NCBI RefSeq assembly: GCF_003073045.1 | Contig: NC_037592.1 | Coordinates: 12,366,007-12,430,006, forward strand | Length of the DNA: 64,000 bases | Source: Pomacea canaliculata | Lineage: Eukaryota > Mollusca > Gastropoda > Architaenioglossa > Ampullariidae | Direction of reading: 5' to 3' | Shown: positions 24,481-37,600 of the stretch, one piece after another | Layout: each line of letters starts with the position of its first letter | Numbering within the stretch: position 1 is the first letter of the stretch | Notes under the pieces: generated by a model | What the model saw: the letters and a program-made list of their open reading frames with translations, nothing else | Database searches by the model: none | What the model was told of the DNA's origin: nothing | Position numbers and translations under genes: made by a program

Positions 24481-25360
24481 GGCAAATCACACGAAGTCTT
24501 TGTGTCCGTTGCCAATGCCACACACACATACACACAGACGCACGTATACACAGAGGACGTACACGCATACACTGCCAGCCCATCGATCGCCGAGGTTAAG
24601 GCACGCTATACGCGGGGTGCCAGTGACGTGACCGGTCGTGGCTATCCCACAATTCTTCGCGCCTGCTTGTACCATCGCACGAGCCGCGCCACTGACTCCC
24701 CCTGTCTGCAGCACCAGTAGCAGCAGCAGCAGCAGCAGCAGCGGATGGCGATGCACTGGCCAACGCACCGCATTTGAATGCCTGCTTATCGCTGCCAAGG
24801 GTGGCAGCCGCACTGCACCGACTGGATCGTGCCACTGGTCTAGCGGCACCTCTTCAACACCGCCTCCTGTGCGACCTGCGCAGACGACTGTGACGCCCAG
24901 ACTTCAGGAATTGCCTCTTACGTCTCCTGGCAGAGGTCTGAAGCACTGCCCCTCCCCATCCCATCCCACCCCACCCTAGAAACGTAACGACGCAAAGAAA
25001 CGGCCAGCGAAGACGTTACCTCGCAGTTCGAGGTCTTTTATCGCGCTTGGCGACGCCTTTACATCGCTTGCCTCCAGCGACAGCGAATGTTTTGTCTAAA
25101 AGCTTCCAGGTCTGCTAAAAATTCCACCTGACGTCATCGGCTATCCGTCCATCTAAGTCTTCTCTCATCCTACTGCTGTGGTTGAGAGAGAGAGAGGTGT
25201 TCGAACACTTGTAGGCACGTAGCTATTTTTTTTCATCGGCTACCGTGAACGGACGATTTGATCGAAATGTTCACGACGGACAGGTTGGTGACGTCAAAGC
25301 GGAAGTGAAGACAGACTTGTTTCTCCGTTGTCTAGCTGGACAGCATCTGTGACTCACAAG
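24480..25360 (+). promoter_or_regulatory. GC-richer promoter region and possible 5' UTR exon of the TSP1/nuclease-like gene
   Basis: GC and CpG content rise here, upstream of the signal-peptide exon. A donor at 25360/25361 (CACAAG|GTATGC) and a pyrimidine-rich acceptor ending at 25578 (TGTAG) suggest a non-coding first exon spliced to 25579-25731. A CAG microsatellite lies at about 24718-24743. Confidence 0.4.
24718..24743. repeat. (CAG)n microsatellite
   Basis: About eight or nine AGC/CAG units in the GC-rich region. Confidence 0.85.
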
Positions 25361-25652
25361 GTATGCGTCGTTTTTAAAAAATACGAATAGCTATGTGACT
25401 CATTCTCTCTGCATAATCCCAGAAGTACATGTTCGATACAACCAGAAGCACAGGTCGCAGGACGATATTTTAAACCGTCACGGTGCGCTGGGAAGGTTTC
25501 ATCGGAAACTCATCCATTTCGGTAGTGACAAACTTCAGCTGTCCTCTCTCTTTTTTCTCTTCCCTGGGAGCGCTGTAGGAAAGACAACGACTGCTTCCGT
25601 GACTTTAAAACAACCAAAGACTCAAAGGAAGAAGAGAGTTTATTTGAACAAG

Positions 25653-28600
25653 ATGACAACCACGTTAAGCAGGTGGTCCTTCCTGATCGCATCTTCAGCC
25701 CTTTTGCTTGCAAGTGCGGCGGGTGATATAGGTAAGTTCTGTGTCTATATGTGAAGATGTTAATAAGAAACCGAGCTGGTTTAAGTCATTACTACAGTTT
25801 AAGAAATGAAACATGGAGACATCTTCTCTCCCTCCATCTCCATGTCAATGTCACTTGCACGTGTGTAGGGCTGCATTCGACCTAACTTGGAATTCTTAAT
25901 CAACTTTATTTTTTCTATTAATCACCTTTATAGTCGTTTACTGACTTTTATTTCTCTAATATTCCATAGGAACATGATCTTTATGCTTGTAACATATTGT
26001 GTGCATGCAAAGACCGTGTGTCCACTCTGCAGAGTTCTGAAGAAACATTTTAAACATGAAGAAAGCGGATCAAAAACCAAACGGTGTGGATGGACATCAG
26101 GTTACGGCATAACACCTGCCCGGTTATTTTTGGATCATTAGACCAGTGATTTAATGAATAACGTTAATTGAAACGAGGGCGGAGAGAGATTCTTAAAAGC
26201 AAATGACCATCTGAACTGTTCAATAATAAGACAATAAAAAAGGTTGATGATAGCTTCGACGATTAGTCACACCTGTTTTTATTTGTTCTGTTTTGTTGTT
26301 TTTTTTAACACGTTATTTGAAGAGCTTTGGTACTAAGTATATTCAATAAAACGATTTACTAAGACAAATGATACATGTAAAGTACAGCGTGTAAAACTTA
26401 GTTCTCAAGCTTCGCTTATGACAGATAAATGATCTGGTGGACTCTAGCTTACTCTTTAGCACAGAAGAAGAAAATATATTTTTAGCTAAATTACAAACAA
26501 CCCTCTCCCCACACAAAGAAATCAGAAACAAAGTCTTAAAACTAGTTTGAACAAACATGTAATCAAAGTAATAAAACCCCCATTGTAATACTCAATTATA
26601 TGTTCGATACTTGAAAGTTATGTAAGCGGAACTAGGGTCACTTAGACGCTTAACAACTGACCTAACAATAGACAGTTCACATCAAAGCACAAAGTCTTGT
26701 CTATAACCTCATTTATCTGAAGTAAGACATTTGTCCGCACACATCGCACCGACCTCCAGTTCGCTGGAAATATGACAAGCTGCGACCATGTTCAGTTCTT
26801 GAGAACTTTCATTTCATGACATCACCATTGTTGTTTTTTCAGCGTTTTACACTTTTGTTGTGGCACACATGAACTATGGCACCTGCTCTCGCCGGTCATT
26901 ACGAAAATGGCGGCGCAGGGGCTGTGACGTCACATCATCTGCTTCACCCAGTTACATGCGATAGTAAAGAGCGTCCTTGGCCCATCTGATACTTTAACCC
27001 AGGGGTGGGAAACGTCCGAATCATTTGGTCTGCCCCTCCCAAGGCAATCGCAGGCGGAAAATGAAATTCCGTAAATCTAGGAGATTTATTCACGGCAGCA
27101 TAAATTTGTAGTAAGTAAATCATTATCATAAAGTGAATTTTGAGGGACACGCAAGGAACGGCAATTACGGGATGGACGGGAAACAGACGAATACATGACG
27201 TAGCAGACACGTAAGCGTCTTGTCGGTTGCCTGTGTCGCGTGTCCCGATGTCTGGGACAAAATGACGGTCTTGGCATGTCTGCGCATGCGCACACAACGT
27301 TTTTTTTTAACCCTGTGTATATCATTTACACAATAAAACAAGCTGTGGACGACAATTTATGTGGGTATGGCGATCAGATTTTGATGGCAGTGAAGAGCTT
27401 GGACGAAGACATCATGTCACGTGACACATGCGGCCCGTCTATCTTTACTGCAGTGGCTTAGAGGGCACTCAGTGCATTGCAAGATTGGAGTGTGCACGTT
27501 TCTAAAGAGTTAAAAACTTTGGCTAGACTACGATTTTATCAAGCAAATTTTAGGCTAAATATATAATTCCCCCAAACGTAACTCTCTCTGACTGGAGAGC
27601 TCATGTCACGCCGTCCCATCTCTGTTCTGGGCATCGACAGAAGGCTTTTCATAACCACATACTTATTGGTGTTTGACAGGAGATAAATTTAAATTATAAA
27701 AAGTACGACATTTCGATGTCATGTATAGTGTCATCTACCTTTAGACTACATCAGCCCTAGTCTTGTCTATCTTAAGGTTTCACCACACTTCCTTACACCG
27801 TCCAGTTTTGTTTCAAATTTTATAGAATTTATTCTCCAAAGTAAACTACTAAATAGGTTATTATGCAGCAGAAATGTTGCGAGAGCCTACAGAAACTCTT
27901 CAAAGATTCCAATTTTCCGCCAATTTCAGTGTTTAAAAAAGTATAAAGTTCTTACAAATATTTTAGGTAGAATAAAGAAAAACTGGCTCCTGCAGACGAT
28001 ACTGGATTTGAAATTCGATATGAAGTCTCTAGCCATCGCTTGGAGCGTTTTCTATTTATTTCGCACGACTGCCCTCTTTTCATATTTCTTACAGTCTTCG
28101 ACTTCTTACTTCATTGCATGAAGTCTTTCATCTGCTCACTTTGGTTACACGCATGAGTCAGACAGCAGACCTAGTGTAAAAACTGACCCTCCTCCCCCCG
28201 AAACTGGGGATCAATATGAGGAAATAAAAAAAGGAGGAGGGAGGAAAAGCCCATACAACCACCAAAGCGTGTAGGGTAATATAACGAGCTTGAAATAATT
28301 CTCAGAACATTGTAATAATGCAACACCAACACAGCATGAATACATATATAATCTATTGTCTCATTTTTCTGACAGCTCTACGCAGAAAGCTCGAAATGCT
28401 CATTCGCCATACCGGTGTGTTGTGGATGTAGTGTCAGCATTGACATCACAAAAGCTTGAAAAGCACTTCTGCAGGGACCATGCCTGAATTCCCCAACAAA
28501 AGTGGTTTTTTTTCTGAGTGTTTTCCCACCCCATCCCTCCGACAGACCCTCCGAAGTGTTATATCGATTACACACAGTGGTTTCTTAGATCGGGGTGCAC

Positions 28601-31600
28601 ATTATGTCCATCAAGTACCACACACCGACCTTAACTGACCCGGCACGCTCGCTGTGACTCGCCGGGCTCTCCATCGACCTGCCTGCTCCACCCCTCTCCT
28701 TACCCTTCATCCACCTTCCCTGGCCCCTGGCCGCTCCGTCCTGCGGAGATCGCCCACTTTCAATTACTCATGCGCACGAAACCCAACGCCTGGAAAAGCC
28801 CAGAGCCAAGTGACTTGATGTGACGAGGCGTGCGCAGAGATGGAGACAACTGGGCAAACGCACGTGCACATGATTGTGTGGAGAGACATGCAAAAAGGGG
28901 AGTGAAGTCATTTAACGTGAGGGCTTAAATAAATTAATAGTAAACAGTGTTAGGAGGTTAAACGGGTGATGATGCCCAAAGAACAGGAGGGGTGTCAAAG
29001 AAGAGGTGAAAATCGATCCAGGAGCTCTTCTCTCCAAAGATGTACTGGGAGGCTGGGACAGAGTTGTCTTTACACTTCCGCTAAACTGTTAATCAATTTT
29101 CGTGCTGGCCATCTCTCTATACTCTCTTAACATGCTGCGTTCTTCTCTCCTCCCAACTCCTGCACTTCACTAAAATTTCTTCGATCGCACAGTCCCCGGT
29201 ATTGCCAATACTTGAAGGACCTGTGAACTGCATGATAATAAGGAGCTTCTGGTTTCCTTTTCGAGGTGCGGCAAACGAAGCACGTTTAAAAGAGTTTATT
29301 AAACATTCAGTACCGAGCGAATGAAATTTTCTTAAATGGAAAACATTTTGTGATAGCTCAAGATCCTATTAAAAAATATACAACATCAAATCTGTCTACG
29401 TAATTACAAAGTACAGACAATCACATAAAAGATGTTCGTCTAAAAGGCCAATGATACAAAAGACGTTGGAGGAAGTTCGGTAAAAGCCGATTCTGCAAAA
29501 TATATTTGTCTGAAACTTTGCTAAGTTCATCCTGCAAAAACGTGTTTGTCTGTAATTATTCTAAAGCAGACGATGCGAAAGATGCACGACTGAAGTTTTA
29601 TTACAGGCCTCCACGCAAGAGATATTTGTCTGAAAGTATCATCACCTGCAACACAGAATAATGCGCTGTTCTTCGATAAATTTATGTACCGGCGTCAAAA
29701 TAATGTCCATTGTTACTCTCATCCCCTCCCTTTTTGTTACCATCACATTATTGTACCAGCCAGGTCTTACAGTGCTTTCACAGGCTACGACTAGGTAATT
29801 AGCTATTAACATTCATGGGACACAAGCCAGAGAATCGCTATAGCTTTACGATCGCCACTCCCAACACATCTCATGAACAATTCAGGAGGCTGCGTCCGTG
29901 AGTACTGCGCGTGCTACTAGACAAGGGATACGTAATCTCCAGCCACTCACACCAGTGGACAATGCCTCATAAGGCTAAGACAAACTGAAATATTGATGGA
30001 CGTGTGCGTCAACATTATGACTTCAAACTGTGTTCAGACTCGCAGGAACCATTGGTCTGAAATCAAGTACAGAAAGGGGAGGGAAGCAGCAAGATTGATG
30101 AAGGAAATGCGAGTTCTTATGGCGTGACAGATCGGAGGCAACATGCAGGAAATGGACGGACCAGGAAAGCTTCTCGAAATCTCTACAGCACTTGCAGATT
30201 TGACTCGCACCAGGACGAAGAGGATACAGTGTGGGTAATGAATAGCGTGTAGGTAAACCCCTGTGGGTGTAGTTGTCTCCCGGCAGGCAACGCAAGCATA
30301 CATACAAGAATGCGTTAATACTCTAGTACTTCATGCCAGCCATGCGCGTGCATACGTTGATGCCCCCGCGTGACCATGCACACACACGTCCACAAGAGGA
30401 CAGACTAATTTGCATGGCAGAAACGCCCATACTCCATCCCCCCAACTCCGACAGTTTAAATCAAGAGAAAACACAGGATTTCGACTACAGATGACACCAC
30501 TTTTAAAAATTTCTTCAAAGTTTTGAAACTTTAAAGCAGAGTTTTAAGTTATCAAGGTTTAAAAAAAAATAGTCAAAAATAGTTTGTGGAATTTTTATGA
30601 CGGCGACAGATTGAAACATATCATTGTGATTTTTTTTCTACACAAATCGGGGGAAAAAATTGTTTAGCGGAAGTCGTAAACTGAATTTGAAGAAACAGTA
30701 AAGATGGAAAACTCTCACCCCCACAAACAAACAAAACAAAACAAACTATTCCTTCTTTAAAAAGACTGGTAGAGTAAAAACAAATCCAGTTGTCTAATAC
30801 TGCAGCTTCGCTCTACAAATGCCCATTGCATCAGACATCACCATTCTTCTTGATGAGTTTCTCATGCTTGCATCTAATGATGCAAGTAGTTAGGTTTGGC
30901 GGACCATATGCGTTTTGTTGCCTGATTCTGTTGGAACAGGATTCCGATGATGGGAAGTTATGTCAAGCAGAATTCTAGAAGAATGCAGACTCTTTATTGC
31001 TGGTGCCTTTCCTGTGCGTCAGAGGAATCGTTTCCACAGATTACTATCTCGTGCAAGCGCTCCTATCTCGTTAATATAACGAGCCTGAAGGATCTGGAAT
31101 GACCTTTTTAGCGCAGACACATCCCAATGACCATATTCATAAAAGAAGTATCTTGATTTTGGAATTTTAAATAGCGCAAAAGGTATGATTTTTCCCATAG
31201 TTAAATCATGTCTGTTAGCGACAGGAACATATATTACAAACTGGGAGCCAAAGAGGGGAGAGGAGATGGGCGCCGCTGATTCCTTCTCAGTCCTCGAACA
31301 TAAAACTATGCAGCTAAAACCTCGCAGTTATCGACCCTTTGTCAGAGACAAGGGTCTCACCCAGACCATTACAACTGGCAAGACTGGCGAGTTCTCAAGT
31401 CGCCATTTGTGTGTTACACTTACATTTGTTTTTCGGTCTTTTATCAAAGCTGAGCCAATCACACCCTAGGAATTATGAGTGCTGACCACTCTCCCTTTGT
31501 TTTGAGCTATGGTGAGCTTTGCAGCTGCACATTTGCTGTCATCTTGCATCTGATGTTAAAAAGCTTGTGTGGCAGTTGTATATCTTTGTCTGCCCAGCGT

Positions 31601-34600
31601 CGAAATCCCAGCTGCCTTTCTTTCTCAACACCTGCTGGTAGAGACGGAGGAAATCTCCTTTTTTTTTTCTTTTGGCGGCGGCAGCAGCAGCATCAACCAA
31701 GATCTTGCGACGAACGTCCCTCTGAATCCTTAGTTTGGACAAGCTAAATCGAGCAGACAAGTCGAATATATGGAGGACTTAAAGATACTGCTTACTCTGC
31801 ATTCAATTCACATACAAAGATGCAGAGCTGTGTGTACAATGCCCCATCCATCTGATGTCTACCGCCAACTGAAGAGGTACTTCTACAATCAGATGTTGAA
31901 GATGGTTTAGTGGTACAGAAACACTCAACAATCAGTTTTCTAGTTTTTGGAGAAAGCTAAAGTTCAACAAAGACACACTCTATCTCTCCAGGAAGTCTTA
32001 CATACTCGTAGAAATATACAAAACTGTGTTGCAATCTATCAAGTAACTGATGTGTGCCGATGTCAGAGAATGGTGTTGTAGTAGCTCGCTCATTCGCAAA
32101 ATTAATGGGTCCTTTTTTTAATGGTGAAAGCTGGAAGTTTGGAGTCACAATATAACAGGTCGCATGTCACATGACCTACAGATGCTAGGTGCAGGTCATG
32201 AAGGATGCACCGCGAGTCCGCAAGAAATGGCACAATAACTCAAAACTGAAAGTGCTATGAAGCAGGCCATCGCCGAAGAAATATTGATTTGATTTATGTG
32301 AGAGTGCGACATGAGAAGGTGTCTGAAAGGAGCATTATTGAGCAAGCGCGGAGGAAATTGAAGAGACAGGCATCTGTGGCCTGATCGAAGACGACGCTGC
32401 TAACCATTGTGAAGCCTTGTGCCTGGAGATACACCGAGAATGAATAGAAAAAGCTACAGATAAAAAGAAGAAAAAAAAACCCCTGCGAAAACACGGAGAA
32501 TTAAACACACAGGTTTCATCCCATCTCATAATAAATATAATCCGAACTAGAATTAATGAGACATCTTGAATATAACTGTACATTTTCACCTGTATCAAGA
32601 GCAATAATAGGTCATGTTCTTTCTCTCTGATTCTCATCAAGCTTCGACTTATTTCTTGTTTCATAAATGTCTGCATTCTCTACATAAAAAACTCAAATGA
32701 ACTGAAGCTATATATAGATACATAGATATAGATGTCAATTTGAATGAAGTTCAGATAAATTCGATTCTGTTATTTACACTTTAAATATCTACACAGACTG
32801 TGGATTAAACTCGGAAAATCCAATCAATTTTTTGTACAGCCTGCGAAACATTGGTAAGCAGAACAACACAGCACATCTAATGATATTCCGATGATTTTGT
32901 TTCGTTTTATCAGCAGACAAGCTCAACAAAGGAGGAGGAAATAAAACGTTTTGGAAGACAGTAATCAATTCTGCAGAAATAGATAATGAAGGCCCATCAC
33001 CATACAGAACGGTACATTAGGAAATCCAACAAATCTTTCTATTGAGAGGAAATGGCCTGACATGAAAATTCAAGAAGAAACTTATAATACCAGAATTTGT
33101 AAGTCAAACCTCGCGTTCTTCCCAATCAGCGTCAGGTTGTAAGACTGAGACAAGGAAAAAAAAGACAAAGATTCTTTCATAGATACATATTATTCTACCC
33201 AAATGACTGGAAAATAGTATCCATCAAAAATATTGGTTCTCTCAACGTTCTAAGGTGATCACAAAGAACAAAATATGTAGACAAGGAAGCCCAATATAAA
33301 GAATTCTGCAGGCATCCTGCATCACGAGGCATAGGGAATGTCTGCCGGATGCTGCCACAAGCACAGACAACCAGTCATCTTGCTACAGGGCAGCAGACAC
33401 ATTTGGCGGGAGAGTGGGGAAGAGAGATGCTCCTAGGAAACACCTCGTGACATCTGAACAAAGTCACAATGCGTTCTTAAATCCGTCTGGTAAGAAGAAA
33501 AGGCCACCGTCTGATGTGCAGTCGAGGTCAAGAAAAGAGGTGACCGACTGTGGTTAAAAAATTTGAAGGATACTATCCGCCAGAGCGTGCATAATGTTAT
33601 TGCTTCCTCAAAATAACTGAAATTTCATGTCGCCTGAAGTGATCGTGCGTGTGCGTGCAATTATGTTTATCTGCTAACATGTCCAAATGGTTGCAGAAAC
33701 TAAATTAGAAACAGCTTGAAATATCCGGCTATAATAATAATTATTCTCTCCAAAATGGTCAGTACGCTAGTGTCCTGTGCCATAGAATACAGAATTCCTT
33801 AAATTTGACTCTTCTTTCTCACTCAATATTTTTTAAAGTTTTCTATGATGCACAAACTTATTTTATCTTCATCTTTTTCTGGTAACTAGCACTTGTTTTA
33901 TTTATTTTTTTTATTTGAGAATGCTTCCAATGTATTATTCCCACTAGAATTAATAAAGTTGGCCATTGTCACATCACAGATCTTTCTCCAACACACGCAC
34001 AAACACATGTGCACGCACACCCGCGGACACATAAGAACGTCTTGCTGCATTGTAGGCAGATTGATTTTTCTAGGCAGCCTTTCTTTTTGATCGATCTGCA
34101 TTAATTTTTCGATCACTGTGTCGCAGAGGCATTCCCAATACCCACTAAGTGACATGCAATGACAGCACTATTTTCATGCGCTCTCTGTACGCGCTAACAA
34201 ACACGAATTGCGAAAGCAGGCAACAGAATGTAAATGCCTGTAGTAATTGCGCTGCATAGGTATTTGCGTGGCCAAATCACAACTAAGGCAGGTGCTATCA
34301 AAAACCTTCCATGTCATACTACTATTGATACAATTTCATACAATTTAATCAAAGGCTGTTGAAGAACATGGATAAATCTAGTCGATAGCAACGATTAACT
34401 TGTCGAAGTACCGAAAGGCTAGAAAAATATCGTAAAAGCACATAAAAACATAAATGTAACAAAACATCTTGTAAGAGTATTTTCACTAAACATTCACAGT
34501 ATTTTCTACTTTTTGCATTTCAGACAACAGAATACCTGTTATCGGAGTCTCCATCGAGGATTTCATAGATGTTGACGGACCTCAATCATCTTCCCCGAGG

Positions 34601-37600
34601 GAGGAGGAAGTGACCTTACAAACTGAGGTGTTACGGGGGAAAAGCGGTCACGGAGGATTTAAAGCAGGTGATAGAGTGTTAATTTGTGCTTGTGAGTGTT
34701 TTGCAGCACGCAGACATGATGGATTATTACGAATGTTAGGATGTGTGTAAACAACTAGCAAAAACTCTACAGCGTGCAGCACTTTCTTTTTTTCACTCGT
34801 AAACAGGTGGATCTCGTGAGTGCTCCATCATTTAGACTTGTGCAACTCCGATATCAGACGCAAAGACCTCGCCTCATGCTAATTAAAGATTAAAAAAAAA
34901 ACTTAAGGATATATCTTAAAGACGTCACGACAACACTACATGGGATACAAGTCGATGAATCAGAAATGTCAAAGACTGACAAGGTGTTACTTAAAGACCA
35001 ACCTGAATGGTTTGCGTTTTTATTTTCAGATATTGATAGATACAGGCGATATAAGCCTAACCTGTAAACTGCAGCTTCCAAAGCTCATCCGTTAATTAAT
35101 TATCTTAGAAATCTGAAGTTATAGCATGTGCACAGCAATTGTGGGATTGGATGGGGGCGTGGCTAACAAAACTGTTTCCTTCTCTCAAATACTTTTTATC
35201 TTCTACCAGGTGTTGTTTTTAACAGTCAAGAAACAACTTCTGTACTTTTTGCCGTGACTGAACGCTTTAAATTCGCACTCCACTTAAATATACACTTCCT
35301 GTGAAACATTGTTGCATTTTACATCTAAACCAATCAGCAATTAGTACAGTATGCTTCCTCCACCTAAGAAATTATCCCCCCTTCACCCCACAAGAAACGT
35401 TAGTCGTCACACTGTAGCCCACGTGCACTCACACGCCGTCTGCGCTTTCTGGGTCTTCAGGCACAACTTCTGCCATTGGACCCCCGCCTCCACTCGTGCT
35501 GACTGAAGCAATCAAACCTTTCGCTGGACATGGGGTCATGACGTCTGACGATGAAGATGTCGAGATGTCTGGCAACGGCTCAGGATCGGGAGAGAGTGAC
35601 GTGGAGGACACTCCGGAGCATACGGAACTCTCAAAAACAGGGAGCAATACCACAGCAAACATAGGTATCAATCATAGCTAAACTTTACCTTCTTATCCTA
35701 TTACTCATCCTATGGCACAACCTTCTCTCCCTTCCTGTACACTCCCTTCCCATGAAAATTAGAGTTTACGTTTTTTAGCTTAAATATATGGGTTACAGGG
35801 ACTAACAAGGACACTCTGAACAACACTTTTAAATACATTTTTGCGCAACTTGTTTTGCTTCAACACTACTGGACTACTCCGAAACAAATTTGTATAATCA
35901 AACAAATAATTTAAACAATATAATATTGGAACACAACGCTGCGTGTAAACTGAGTTACTGTTTTCCTTGTATTACTGATAAATGCAAGTTTAAAAAGGAA
36001 ATATACGCAAGTGATCAAAAGCCTGCTGACAATTAAAGGCTTGTGTCAATAATACTTTTCCGTGGCAGAAGGAAGCTTCGATACCACGACGCCTCTTGCC
36101 GGCAACAACAGCATCACAGAGGGAAGCAACACCACTTCGGATACACTGGACATCGCTGGAGGTCAGTGGTGCGGGTTGTTGATGTCACCTTGCTTTTATG
36201 AGCAGAACTCTAAAAGCATCAGTTAGTTACACAGGGTAGCATGCTAGATAAACACGATATAAAAGCACTGGTGATTACTTTGTAAATTGATACCTCTCTT
36301 TGTCCATTAATACTCACTCTCAAAGATTAGTTTTTAGTAAAGTCTTAATACGGTATGTCGGAATGTTAAACTGATTAAACAAATCGAGTATGTTTAAAAA
36401 CAAATCCACACACCCCGTCTCACAGATAAGATAACGACTCCAGTGTTTCATGGATATGTTATAAAATTATTTACAATCTTGTTAAACTAAAACTTTGGGA
36501 CGTTCTCAATATCTGTATCATCGTTTTATTTATATTTTTTAAAAGTTTACAAAGGACAATGATCTCTCTCTCGCTCTTCAGCGATCCTAATAGACTTCTC
36601 AAATGAATCCTTCTGCAGCTGCGCATTTCTGAAGGACAGTTGAAGCACTGTTATTGTCTCTTTCTCGTATGTGTTTGTTATATCGTGTATGCATTTCTTT
36701 ATACCTTCATCTTCGCAGTGATTTCCTTCTTCGCCCTTGCAATACCTTGCGCTCATTCCCACAAATGAAAATAAGAGGAACTGTTCAAAAATGTTTCCAG
36801 TTTCAGATCGTCCTACACAATTTTTTTAACCAAGAAAGATAACTCTTCTCACTTTTTTCTATGAGCAGAAGGCGGAGAAGACGACTCTCTTGACGATTCT
36901 GAAACAAGTTTCACCACAGAGAGTAGCCTCCCTGTCAGTCAAGACGTTTACTCGGCAGTTGACGTGTGGCCACCGGTATCCGTAACTGAACAAACTAAAA
37001 AAAGTTCAAGAAAAGCGCAGAAAAGTAAAGGTTGGTGGTATAATCACCATTCTTAGTTTGTTATCTCACCATTCATACGCTCAAAAAAAGCATCCTTAAC
37101 AGGTATGCTGTTTTATACACTACTTATAGTGCACTGCAAAATCCGTCAGCCATAGTCTGAAAAATTAAATTAAATCTATATAAAACCCTCAAACTTTCAA
37201 AAAAAAAAAAAAAAAAAAAATAAAGTCTACTTCTGTGATCTCTCGATACTTCATCAGAGAGGCGCCCGGTAGTATATAGTGGTTAAAAGACTCGCTTGTC
37301 ACCACTGCAGTGAGCGGCTCAGGGTTCAGATATCATCTCGGGACACTGCATGCGACACCTGTTCGAAGGGCTGGGCGCGGGGGGTTTCTTCTAGTAATCC
37401 AGTTTCCTCCCCCTCCGCTATGGTGCGAAATTGCCGCAAGGTTGTGGCACTTTCCTACCAGACTAACCAGACTTTTCACATTTTCTGTAGGTTCTCCGCG
37501 CTGGTCTCGTTGGCTACGCCTGAACAACGCCACGGAGGTGCGAATTCGAACATGCAGTGTCAGCCCAGACGCCTGCAACGGCAGCCAGGCCGAGATGCGC

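Larger units (their letters stand above)
25732..34523 (+). other. Intron 1 of the TSP1/nuclease-like gene, 8.8 kb
   Basis: It is a phase-1 intron, GTAAGT to TTTCAG. It holds a possible hAT fragment (27000) and a degenerate 40-bp tandem repeat (29412-29640). I see no further exons or other genes; open frames near 30023-30307 and 31185-31747 show no family resemblance. Confidence 0.6.

Noticed and set aside
24487-24979. Open frames of 72-120 codons on both strands at the CAG repeat
   Set aside because: Driven by GC content and the microsatellite; no splice or domain support.
30023-30307. Two overlapping minus-strand frames of about 90 codons
   Set aside because: No family resemblance, and they sit inside the large intron without splice or promoter context.
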